Source: Elusimicrobia bacterium GWB2_63_22
GTDB lineage: Bacteria; Elusimicrobiota; Elusimicrobia; Elusimicrobiales; UBA9959
Assembly: GCA_001799735.1 (NCBI GenBank)
Contig: MGUA01000025.1
Span: 1-33,791, forward strand
Length of the DNA stretch: 33,791 bases
Direction of reading: 5' to 3'
The notes beneath the pieces were generated by a model, which searched no databases, was not told the DNA's origin, and saw only the letters and a program-made list of their open reading frames with translations. The position numbers and the translations under genes are program-made. Below, piece by piece: positions 15,843-22,743 of the stretch; positions within the stretch are counted from its first letter, which is position 1, and each line of letters starts with the position of its first letter.

Positions 15843-17057
15843 TCAGCCGGGCCGGCCGGGGCCCACTTTGCCCAGGACGTTGCGCGCGGTCCTGGCCAGG
15901 CCGCCGGTAAAACCGGCCAGGAAGACCAGCGGCCCGTGCCGGAAGAGCATAAAGAAAGTCTCGGCGGCGGCCGCCAGCCTGAACCGCTTGAGCATGGCGA
16001 ACATGGAGAAGGTGCGGCTGTTTATTTCCCTGGTCTTGAAGCTCCGGCTCAGGTACAGCCGGCCGGGCCGGGCGGCGGGGGCCGCCAGCCGGGCGGCCAG
16101 GCCGTCCAGCAGGTTCTCCATGAACGTCTCCACGCGGTAGCTGCGGGCGGCGTGCGCGTGGGCGGCCGCGGCCATGGCCTCGCGCTTTTCCGGGTTGGCC
16201 AGGTAGAACTTCACCTTGGCCAGCAGCTCTTCCTTGTCGCGGAAAAAATCCAGTTCTTTCCCCGGCGTCAGCATGGTCTCCAGGGCGGGGGAATACTCCG
16301 TAAGGCAGAAAGCCCCCGCGGCGGCCACTTCCCTCGGCCTGCCCGTGTTCTGGCGCACCCGGTTGAGCAGCGGCTCGTCGTCGTTCTTCCAGTCCGGCGC
16401 GCCGACCTGGCTGAAGTTCAGGTTGATCCTGCTCCTGCATAAATATTCTGAGATCTTTTTCGCCGGCAGGTAGCCGTTGGGCGAGCCCTGCCCGTAAACT
16501 TCAACTTTTATCCCGGCGTCCCGGAGGAAATCTATATACTCGCGCCTGCCGCGCTTGCGCATGTCCCCGATAAAGCAGACGTCGATGTCCTTCTCTATCT
16601 TTACGGGGAAATACTTGTTGCTGGCGGTAAGCTCGTCCTGGCAGACCTGCGCCGGGATCTCCAGCCTGGCATAGGCGGCCACGGCCAGGTAATCGGAAGT
16701 GATGACGGCGTCGGCGGCCTGGGCGTAATACCTGTTGTAGCTTTCGAAGTAAAGCGGGTCGTCGGCGAACCAGAAGACCACCCGGGTCTTTTCGCGCAGG
16801 GCGGCGTAGAACTCCACCGAAAGCTGGTAGTCGCTGGCGAAAGGGCAGCAGAGCACGAGGTCCGTCTTTTCGCGGGCGACGGTGTCCAGGATGCGCCGCT
16901 CGGTGTTCTTTATGCCCTCCTCATGGCAGGCGGAGGCGTAGTTGAGCAGGCGCACGGAGGCGAAGTGCCGCTTTAGCGGGTCGAAGCGCATGGGAAAGCC
17001 GCTGTCCTCGGCCGGGTACAGCGCGAGCAGGTTTTTATCTTTGAAAAAATCGGTCAT
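15843..17057 (-). CDS. CgeB-like glycosyltransferase (GT-B, Glyco_trans_1_2 type)
   Basis: It has 404 residues. The C-terminal half matches the CgeB/Glyco_trans_1_2 pattern: FIGDMRKRGRREYIDFL, INLNFSQVGAPD, RPREVAAAGAFCLTEYSPAL and KVKFYLANPEKREAMA. The N-terminal half has a Rossmann-like first domain (TDLVLCCPFASDY, RVVFWFADDPLYF). The tail after about residue 335 is basic and hydrophobic and may associate with the membrane. ATG 17057 is chosen because the residues before it (from 17093) are not family-like. It is convergent with the radical SAM gene (40 bases apart) and divergent from the epimerase gene. It probably adds one sugar of the surface glycan. Confidence 0.78.
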   Translation of the reverse strand: MTDFFKDKNLLALYPAEDSGFPMRFDPLKRHFASVRLLNYASACHEEGIKNTERRILDTVAREKTDLVLCCPFASDYQLSVEFYAALREKTRVVFWFADDPLYFESYNRYYAQAADAVITSDYLAVAAYARLEIPAQVCQDELTASNKYFPVKIEKDIDVCFIGDMRKRGRREYIDFLRDAGIKVEVYGQGSPNGYLPAKKISEYLCRSRINLNFSQVGAPDWKNDDEPLLNRVRQNTGRPREVAAAGAFCLTEYSPALETMLTPGKELDFFRDKEELLAKVKFYLANPEKREAMAAAAHAHAARSYRVETFMENLLDGLAARLAAPAARPGRLYLSRSFKTREINSRTFSMFAMLKRFRLAAAAETFFMLFRHGPLVFLAGFTGGLARTARNVLGKVGPGRPG

Positions 17058-17078
17058 GGGACGCGGCCTTGAACTGCC

Positions 17079-17112
17079 GGAACGCCGGGCCAAAGCGGGC
17101 CCGGCGCGTTCC
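17079..17112. other. Imperfect 13-bp hairpin in divergent spacer
   Basis: GGAACGCCGGGCC (17079-17091) pairs with 17098-17112 with a two-base bulge. It lies between the CgeB-like gene start and the epimerase promoter. It has no T run on either side, so it is not a standard terminator. It could lie in the leader of the minus-strand gene. Confidence 0.4.
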
Positions 17113-17120
17113 GAACGAGG

Positions 17121-17148
17121 TTGTAAACTCGCGCGATTAAATTATACT
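17121..17148 (+). promoter_or_regulatory. Promoter of the epimerase-heptose kinase operon
   Basis: TTGTAA (17121-17126), a 16-base spacer and TATACT (17143-17148) make a good sigma-70-type promoter. The start would be near 17155, giving a leader of about 50 bases before ATG 17206. It is the only promoter-like sequence before the four-gene plus-strand run. The same AT-rich patch reads TATAAT on the minus strand (17146-17141) and might also serve the divergent glycosyltransferase gene. Confidence 0.55.
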
Positions 17149-17205
17149 ATTAAAAACAACGCGCGGATAATATGGGTCCCGGGGCGGGACGCGGGGCTAA
17201 AATAT

Positions 17206-18159
17206 ATGAAAAAAACGGCTAAAAAACAGAAAGTGGCCATCACCGGCGGGGCCGGCTACATCGGGTCCGTCCTCGCGCCGACCCTGCTCAGGGCCGGTTT
17301 TAAGGTGCACGTGCTGGACAGTTTCATGTTCTCGCAGACTTCCCTGCTGGACTGCTGCTCCTCCCCCGATTTCGAGATAACCCGCGGCGACGCCCGCGAC
17401 GAGCGCCTGGTGAAGGAGCTTGTGGGCGGCGCGGACTACATCATCCCGCTCGCCTGCCTGACCGGCGCGCCCATCTGCGACCGCAACCCGGCCGAGGCCA
17501 AGGGCGTCATCCTGGACGCGCTCGATGTCATCTTGAAGTTCCGCTCGAAAGACCAGCGGCTCCTCTACCCCACCACCAACAGCGGCTACGGCCTGGGGGA
17601 AAAGGGGCGCTTCTGCACCGAGAAGACCCCCCTGCGCCCGGTCTCGCTGTACGGCCGGCTCAAGAACGCCGCCGAGGAGAAGATCCTCTCCGCCGGCAAC
17701 TCCGTGGCGTTCCGCCTGGCCACGGCCTTCGGCGTCAGCCCGCGCATGCGCCTGGACCTGCTGGTCAACGACTTTACCTACCGGGCCGTCACGGACCGGT
17801 TCATCGTGCTCTTCGAGGCCCATTTCAAGCGCAACTTCATCCATGTGCGCGACATCTCCAGGGCCTTCATGCACGCCATGGCCAAGTTCGAGGCGATGAA
17901 GGGCGAGACCTACAACCTCGGCCTGAGCGACGCCAACCTGAGCAAGCTGGAACTCTGCAGGGAGATCCGCAAACAGGTCCCGGAATTCTACGTTTCCGAA
18001 TCCGCCATCGGCAAGGACCCGGACAAGCGCGACTACATCGTCAGCAACGCCAAGATAGAGAAGACCGGCTACAGGCCCGAAGTTTCGCTGCAGGCCGGCA
18101 TTGCCGAGCTCGTAAAAGGCTTCCGCATCATCAGGCGGAACCAGTACTCCAACGTCTAG
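17206..18159 (+). CDS. NAD-dependent sugar epimerase/dehydratase (extended SDR)
   Basis: This is an extended short-chain dehydrogenase acting on a nucleotide sugar, 317 residues. The NAD-binding motif is TGGAGYIG (13-20), with D38 at the end of strand 2, typical of NAD(H) preference. The catalytic residues are in YPTTNSGYG (S126) and YGRLK (Y149, K153). Length and FIHVRDISRAF fit the UDP-glucose 4-epimerase/GDP-sugar epimerase group. With the heptose kinase, guanylyltransferase and PLP dehydratase directly downstream, its likely substrate is a GDP-heptose or related sugar. That is context-based. I start at ATG 17206. The upstream open frame from 16942 overlaps the divergent gene and its promoter. 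Confidence 0.88.
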   Translation: MKKTAKKQKVAITGGAGYIGSVLAPTLLRAGFKVHVLDSFMFSQTSLLDCCSSPDFEITRGDARDERLVKELVGGADYIIPLACLTGAPICDRNPAEAKGVILDALDVILKFRSKDQRLLYPTTNSGYGLGEKGRFCTEKTPLRPVSLYGRLKNAAEEKILSAGNSVAFRLATAFGVSPRMRLDLLVNDFTYRAVTDRFIVLFEAHFKRNFIHVRDISRAFMHAMAKFEAMKGETYNLGLSDANLSKLELCREIRKQVPEFYVSESAIGKDPDKRDYIVSNAKIEKTGYRPEVSLQAGIAELVKGFRIIRRNQYSNV

Positions 18160-18180
18160 GCCGCGCCCGGGGAACAAGGC

Positions 18181-19164
18181 ATGATAATCAGCAAGACTCC
18201 GTACAGGATCTCCTTCTTCGGCGGCGGGACCGATTACCCCTGCTGGTACAACAAGAACAAGGGGCAGGTGCTCACCACCTCCATCGACAAATACTGCTAC
18301 ATCACCTGCCGGCCCCTGCCGCCTTTCTTCAGCCACAAGTTCCGGGTCGTGTATTCCAAGATAGAGGATGTGAAGAAGATCTCCGAAATAAAGCATCCCT
18401 CCGTCAGGGCCTGCCTGCAGTTCATGCAGGTGAAGGAAGGCCTGGAGATCCACCACGACGGCGACCTGCCGGCGCGCTCGGGGCTGGGGTCCAGTTCCTC
18501 TTTCACCGTGGGCCTCCTTAACGCCCTGTACGCGCTGAAGGGAAAGGTGGTTTCCCAGGACCGGCTTGCCGCCGACGCCATCCATATAGAACAGGACCTG
18601 CTCAGGGAGAACGTGGGTTCCCAGGACCAGGTGATCGCCGCCCACGGCGGCTGCAACGTGGTGACCTTCGGAGAGAAGAACCACCTGCAGGTGCGCCCGC
18701 TCACCTTGTCCGCCGCCAGGCTGGAGGCGCTGCAGGACCGCCTGATGCTCTTCTACACCGGCATCGTGCGCACCGCTTCCGACATCGCCGGGGCGCAGAT
18801 CAAGAAGACGCCCCAGTGCCAGACCGAGCTGACGGAGATGTGCGGGATGGTGGACCGCGCCGTGGACATAGTCAACGGCAAGGCCGACATCGGCGACTTC
18901 GGCCGGCTGCTGCACGAGAGCTGGAAGATAAAGCGCAGCCTTACCGACAAGATCTCCAGCCCCGTCATAGACGCGGTGTACGCCAGCGCGCTCAAGAGCG
19001 GCGCCCTGGGCGGCAAGATCCTCGGCGCCGGCGGCGGCGGCTTCATGCTGTTCTTCGCCGAGCCCGGCGCCCAGCCCCGGATCAAAACGGCGCTGAAAAA
19101 ACTGCTGCACGTCCCTTTTAAGTTCGAAAATTCCGGCAGCTCGATAATCTTTTACAAACCATGA
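18181..19164 (+). CDS. hddA: GHMP-family sugar kinase, D-glycero-D-manno-heptose 7-phosphate kinase-like
   Basis: This is a 327-residue GHMP kinase closely resembling HddA, which phosphorylates C1 of heptose 7-phosphate in the GDP-heptose route. Motif 1 is SKTPYRISFFGGGTDYP (4-20), characteristic of the HddA/LmbP group. Motif 2 is LPARSGLGSSSSF (96-108), the phosphate loop, and motif 3 is GKILGAGGGGFMLFF near the C-terminus. It lies 21 bases after the epimerase and overlaps the guanylyltransferase start (ATGA). A kinase for a different C7 or C8 sugar phosphate, as in octose pathways, is possible. No isomerase (GmhA) or phosphatase (GmhB) gene is in the window. Confidence 0.85.
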   Translation: MIISKTPYRISFFGGGTDYPCWYNKNKGQVLTTSIDKYCYITCRPLPPFFSHKFRVVYSKIEDVKKISEIKHPSVRACLQFMQVKEGLEIHHDGDLPARSGLGSSSSFTVGLLNALYALKGKVVSQDRLAADAIHIEQDLLRENVGSQDQVIAAHGGCNVVTFGEKNHLQVRPLTLSAARLEALQDRLMLFYTGIVRTASDIAGAQIKKTPQCQTELTEMCGMVDRAVDIVNGKADIGDFGRLLHESWKIKRSLTDKISSPVIDAVYASALKSGALGGKILGAGGGGFMLFFAEPGAQPRIKTALKKLLHVPFKFENSGSSIIFYKP

Positions 19165-19853
19165 CCATGGACGCGGTTATCCTGTGCGGCGGCAAAGGCA
19201 CTAGGCTGCAGAGCGTGGTGTCGGACAGGCCCAAGCCCATGGCCGCCCTCAACGGCAAGCCGTTCCTGCAGATGCTGGTGGAATACGCCGCCGGCTTCGG
19301 GGTAGCGCGGTTCATCCTCTGCGCGGGGCATATGGCCGAAACGATAGAGGAGCATTTTTCCGCCGGCCTGCCCGGCCTCGAGATCCTGGTCTCCCGCGAG
19401 CCGCAGCCCCTGGACACCGCCGGGGCCGTAAAGAACGCCGAAGGCCTGATAAAAACCCCGCAATTCCTGGTCATGAACGGCGACTCCTTCTGCAGGCTGG
19501 ACCTGCGGGCTTTCATGGATTTTCATTTTTCCCGAAAGGCCAGGGCTTCCGTAGCCGTGGCCCGGGTCGCCGACGCCGGGAGTTTCGGTTCCGTGGCCAT
19601 GGACGGAGCAGGCAGGATAACCTCCTTCCGGGAAAAGTCCGCCGCCGGGGAAGGGTATGTGAACGCCGGGATTTACATCCTGGAGAAGGCGGACCTCGCC
19701 GCCGTGCCGCCCGGGGTTAAGTACTCCATGGAGCGGGACCTGCTGCCCTCGCTGATAAGCGGCGGGGGAGTTTACGGCTGCGTGACCGCGGAAAAACTTT
19801 TCGACATAGGCACCCCCGAAGGATACAGGGCTGCCGGGGAACAACTGAAATGA
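19161..19853 (+). CDS. hddC: Sugar-1-phosphate nucleotidyltransferase, HddC-like guanylyltransferase
   Basis: It has 230 residues. The nucleotidyltransferase signature is ILCGGKGTRL (7-16) followed by RPKPMAALNGKPFL. The metal-binding Asp is D108 in VMNGDSF, and GYVNAGIYIL is the sugar-binding loop. Short length, with no C-terminal left-handed helix, and adjacency to an HddA-like kinase point to HddC, which makes GDP-D-glycero-alpha-D-manno-heptose. Nucleotide specificity cannot be proved from sequence. The start codon overlaps the kinase stop, and its own stop overlaps the next gene (ATGA), giving a tightly coupled trio. A second ATG two codons in (19167) is an alternative start. Confidence 0.84.
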   Translation: MTMDAVILCGGKGTRLQSVVSDRPKPMAALNGKPFLQMLVEYAAGFGVARFILCAGHMAETIEEHFSAGLPGLEILVSREPQPLDTAGAVKNAEGLIKTPQFLVMNGDSFCRLDLRAFMDFHFSRKARASVAVARVADAGSFGSVAMDGAGRITSFREKSAAGEGYVNAGIYILEKADLAAVPPGVKYSMERDLLPSLISGGGVYGCVTAEKLFDIGTPEGYRAAGEQLK

Positions 19854-21055
19854 GACTACCTTTCGGCACCATCGCGGTCAGCAAGAAATCGCGCAAACTT
19901 ATAAACACGGCGCTCGACACCCTGAAGCTCTCCAGCGGCCGCCTGGTGCGGGAGTTCGAGGCCGGCTTCGCCGGGCATATCGGCACCAAAGAGGCCGTGG
20001 CCGTGAGCACCGGTACCGACGCCGACATCCTGGCGCTGGCCGTGCTGCACGATTTCGGGGCCAGGCGCGGCGACGAGGTTATCCTCCCGGCCCTGTCCTT
20101 TGTGGCCACCGGCAACGCCGTGCTGCACGCCGGCTTTAAGCCGGTCTTCGTGGACGTCGAGCGGCATACGCTAAACATCGACCCGAAGAAGATAGAGCGG
20201 GCCATAACCCCGAAGACCCGCGCCATCATGCCCGTGCACCTGATGGGCAAACCGGCCGACATGGACGCCATCAACAAGATAGCCAAAAAGCACAAGCTCT
20301 TCGTGGTGGAGGACGCGGCCGAGGCGCACGGCGCCGTGTACAAGGGCCGCAATGTCGGCACCCTCGGGGACATGGCCGCCTACAGCCTCTACATCGCCCA
20401 CATCATCACCACTATCGAGGGCGGCATCGTCACCACCGACAGGCCGGACTTCGCCGAGGTGCTGCGCTCGCTGCGCAGCCACGGCCGCGCCTGCAAATGC
20501 CGGGTCTGCGTGGTCAATACCTGCGACGCCTACTGCGAGAAACGGTTCAAGTACGGCGAGGGGTCAGACATACGGTTCGTGTTCGAGCGCATCGGCTACT
20601 CCTGCAAGATGAACGAGCTGGAGGCGGCGGTGGGGCTGGGCAGCCTGGACACCTACAAGAAGATCATAGCCAAGCGCCGCGCCAACCTGCTGTCGATGAT
20701 AGCCAAATTCAAGAAGTTCGAGCCCTGGCTCACCACGATAAAAGAAGAGAAGCACGAGCAGATCGGCCCGCATGCCTTCGCTATCATCCTCGGCGAGAAG
20801 GCGCCTTTCACGCGCAACGAGCTGGGCCTTTACCTCGAGAAGAACGGCATAGAGACGCGCCACCTGTTCTCGTCCATGCCCACGCAGTGCCCGGGCTTCG
20901 CCTACCTCGGCGGCAAACTCGGAGATTTCCCCAACGCCGAGTATATCGGCAACAAGGGCCTGCACATAGGCGTGCACCAGGACCTGGGCCCGCGGCACGT
21001 GGATTATTTTATCCGGAAAACGGAAGAGTTCCTGAAGGGGAAAGGGCTCTTCTGA
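19850..21055 (+). CDS. PLP-dependent sugar 3-dehydratase-like enzyme (DegT/DnrJ/EryC1 superfamily, His in place of Lys)
   Basis: This is a 401-residue member of the DegT/DnrJ/EryC1/StrS fold. The PLP-binding VVEDAAEAHG (152-161) and the GG-turn region are present. The usual Schiff-base Lys is replaced by His184 in SLYIAHIITTIEGG. That substitution marks the dehydratases E1 (AscC/RfbH) and ColD, which remove a sugar hydroxyl, whereas aminotransferases keep Lys. Downstream, GRACKCRVCVVNTC holds C215-x-C217-x7-C225, the spacing of three of the four [2Fe-2S] ligands of E1. The fourth ligand position (57 residues earlier, in E-D-x-C) is Ala157 here. Extra cysteines are C220, C229 and C252. It is coupled to the guanylyltransferase by ATGA. 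I infer deoxygenation of a GDP-heptose-type sugar. Confidence 0.85.
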   Translation: MRLPFGTIAVSKKSRKLINTALDTLKLSSGRLVREFEAGFAGHIGTKEAVAVSTGTDADILALAVLHDFGARRGDEVILPALSFVATGNAVLHAGFKPVFVDVERHTLNIDPKKIERAITPKTRAIMPVHLMGKPADMDAINKIAKKHKLFVVEDAAEAHGAVYKGRNVGTLGDMAAYSLYIAHIITTIEGGIVTTDRPDFAEVLRSLRSHGRACKCRVCVVNTCDAYCEKRFKYGEGSDIRFVFERIGYSCKMNELEAAVGLGSLDTYKKIIAKRRANLLSMIAKFKKFEPWLTTIKEEKHEQIGPHAFAIILGEKAPFTRNELGLYLEKNGIETRHLFSSMPTQCPGFAYLGGKLGDFPNAEYIGNKGLHIGVHQDLGPRHVDYFIRKTEEFLKGKGLF

Positions 21056-21072
21056 CCGCCGCCCTGGCGGTC
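21054..21072. terminator. Short hairpin between convergent genes
   Basis: GACCGCC (21054-21060) pairs with GGCGGTC (21066-21072), loop GCCCT. The stem begins within the TGA stop of the PLP enzyme gene and touches the stop of the convergent barrel gene. There is no T run on either side, so termination is only suggested by position. Confidence 0.35.
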
Positions 21073-21965
21073 TAGAACAGCCGCGCCGCGCTGAGGGCTA
21101 TCGCGGGAGAGGAGCCTATATTCCTCTTGTCGTGATGGTCGTCGTAGGCTTTTCCGCGGAAATACCTGCCGCGCAGGGCCCAGCCGGTCCACAGCGAAAA
21201 ATTATAATTGTCTGAAGCTTTATACTGGGTCCAGAGCCCGGCGTTGGCCTGCTCTATATAGGTGGAGTAATCCTTGTCGGGCCTGCCGGCCTGTTCGAAC
21301 TGCAGCGCGGAATAGATATACTCCGCTTTGAAGCTTAACGTTTCGGAGGCTTTCACGAGGACAGAGGCCTGGCAGTATTTGGGCGGTATATAGGCCGCGG
21401 AAAGTTCGTAGGCTTTAGAGGGCCGCCAGGAGGCGGAGAACGGCAGGCGGAAAGAGAACTTCTCGGAACGGTAGTTGTAGGAAACGTAGGGGAAAGGGAT
21501 ACGCCTGGCGAAGCTGCGGCGGGAAGAATACATCAGCCCGGCGGCGAAGGAATGCGGGCCGCTGCTGCTGAAAGTCCTGGCCGCGTTAAATGAAACGTTA
21601 GTTTCATGGATGGAATAAAAAGGCCGGTCCGAGTTGGATTGCAGGCCGGCGGAAAAAAAGTTCTTCCTGGTCCTCGCGTTAAGTTTGAAGCCGGCCGAAT
21701 AAAGTTCCCCCGGCAGCCAGCCGTCCTTGAGTATGCGGTGGTGGGTGGCGCCTGTTTCGAGCGAGACCCCCCTGCCCAGGGCGGCGCTGCCGGAGGCGCC
21801 CAGGGAGCGGTGGGCGAGACCCTCCGAGTCCGAGTAGCCGGTCCTGGCGGTCAGGTAGGAGCGGTTGTGCTCCGCCCTGCCCAGGCCGTCGGGAGAATAG
21901 AGCCCCTGCGCGGAGGCCGGAGCGGGGAGCAGGCTAAGGAGCAGGAGCAGCGCGGTGATTCTCAT
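21072..21965 (-). CDS. Putative outer-membrane beta-barrel protein
   Basis: This is a 297-residue exported protein. It begins with a signal peptide (MRITALLLLLSLLPAPASAQG). The rest alternates polar and aromatic/hydrophobic residues in short strands with turns, for example FSFRLPFSASW, YNFSLWTGWALRG and LSFKAEYIYSAL. It ends in ALSAARLF, a C-terminal aromatic residue as in BAM-recognised barrels. Nothing identifies a specific family. It lies 12 bases after the zinc-ribbon membrane protein gene with AAGGA eight bases before the ATG, so the two are probably co-transcribed. Repeated segments containing Tyr-Ser and Arg-Ser suggest 12 or so strands, but I cannot count them reliably. Confidence 0.65.
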   Translation of the reverse strand: MRITALLLLLSLLPAPASAQGLYSPDGLGRAEHNRSYLTARTGYSDSEGLAHRSLGASGSAALGRGVSLETGATHHRILKDGWLPGELYSAGFKLNARTRKNFFSAGLQSNSDRPFYSIHETNVSFNAARTFSSSGPHSFAAGLMYSSRRSFARRIPFPYVSYNYRSEKFSFRLPFSASWRPSKAYELSAAYIPPKYCQASVLVKASETLSFKAEYIYSALQFEQAGRPDKDYSTYIEQANAGLWTQYKASDNYNFSLWTGWALRGRYFRGKAYDDHHDKRNIGSSPAIALSAARLF

Positions 21966-21977
21966 GTGGTGTCCTTG

Positions 21978-22676
21978 TCAGCCGAAGTTAAAAGGCTCGC
22001 GGGTCTTCGCGTCCCTCGAGATCAGGTAGAAACTCCAGAAAATAACGGCGGAGCCGCAGAGGAAGATGAACTTCGCCACGGCCCCGGTATGGGCTATCAG
22101 GCCGAGCTCGGTCAGCAGGTAGGTCCAGTCGTGCTCGCCGCCTCCTACCAGCGGCAGGGCCTGCTTTATGGCGTCGCCGGCGTAGATGCTGACGTTGAGC
22201 AGGCTCTGGCCTGTCCAGAACAGGCAGAGCTGCCAGCCCAGGTTGGATCCCCGGCGCGCAAGGTGCGCCAGGCAGACCGCCGGCAGCAGCAGCTGGAACA
22301 GGGTGCCGCCGAGCACGGAGATGAAGCGGCCGAAAAAGCCCAGGAAGACATGGCCGGCCTCGTGAAAGGCCAGGTTCACGTAGTCCAGCGGGGAGAAATA
22401 ATTGTCGTTCGCCAGCCAGCGGGTGTAGAAAAGAAAGAGGGCGGCTATCAGGACCAGGCGGCCCCAGGACCGCGCTGCCGGGCGGTCCCGCTCGGGGGCC
22501 GCCGCGGAGCCCCCGGGAGCGCTGCGCAGGAGCTTTTCCGCCTTCGCCCCGGCGCGCACTTCTTTGGGGACGTGGGTCCTGTTGAGGCAGGCCCCGCAGA
22601 ATTCGTTCTCCGCGGGGTTCGCCGCCCCGCAGTACGGGCAGGGGATATTGGCCGGGATCTCTTCAGGGGCTTCCAT
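21978..22676 (-). CDS. Zinc-ribbon membrane protein with HEAGH metalloprotease-like motif
   Basis: This 232-residue protein has an N-terminal zinc ribbon (CPYC at 13-16 and CGAC at 27-30). A linker rich in Ala/Pro/charged residues follows, then an integral membrane part of about five helices (73-88, 100-118, 120-140, 148-165, 190-220). HEAGH (H105, E106, H109) lies at a membrane helix, as in M50-type site-2 proteases. H182-D183 in GEHDWTYLL could provide further ligands. It may be an intramembrane metalloprotease or a non-proteolytic relative. ATG 22676 is chosen over an upstream TTG. TATAAT eight bases before the ATG implies a near-leaderless transcript. It follows the ClpP-like gene's terminator. 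Confidence 0.72.
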   Translation of the reverse strand: MEAPEEIPANIPCPYCGAANPAENEFCGACLNRTHVPKEVRAGAKAEKLLRSAPGGSAAAPERDRPAARSWGRLVLIAALFLFYTRWLANDNYFSPLDYVNLAFHEAGHVFLGFFGRFISVLGGTLFQLLLPAVCLAHLARRGSNLGWQLCLFWTGQSLLNVSIYAGDAIKQALPLVGGGEHDWTYLLTELGLIAHTGAVAKFIFLCGSAVIFWSFYLISRDAKTREPFNFG

Positions 22677-22684
22677 CAAGGACA

Positions 22685-22690
22685 ATTATA
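22685..22690 (-). promoter_or_regulatory. -10 box (TATAAT) eight bases before the zinc-ribbon gene
   Basis: The minus strand reads TATAAT, TGTCCTTG, ATG. Spacing and the GTCCTT segment match those before the radical SAM gene at 9373. It lies just after the terminator hairpin of the upstream gene, so it would give the zinc-ribbon/barrel pair an independent transcript. Confidence 0.5.
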
Positions 22691-22698
22691 GTAATAAA

Positions 22699-22726
22699 GA
22701 AGGCCGGGCCTTGCGGCCCGGCCTTC
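22699..22726 (-). terminator. Intrinsic terminator of the ClpP-like protease gene
   Basis: A perfect 12-bp stem (22699-22710 with 22715-22726) with loop GCAA on the minus strand is followed by TTTATTAC. It stands 17 bases after the protease stop. On the plus strand it is not followed by T residues. Confidence 0.8.
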
Positions 22727-22743
22727 CCTGAGGCGCCCGGTTT

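Noticed and set aside
16942-17205. N-terminal extension of the epimerase
   Set aside because: It would cross the divergent gene start and the promoter at 17121, and the NAD-binding motif already lies at the usual distance from ATG 17206.
17197-19110. A 637-residue open frame antisense to the epimerase and kinase genes
   Set aside because: It spans two well-supported genes and their junction with a low-complexity translation.
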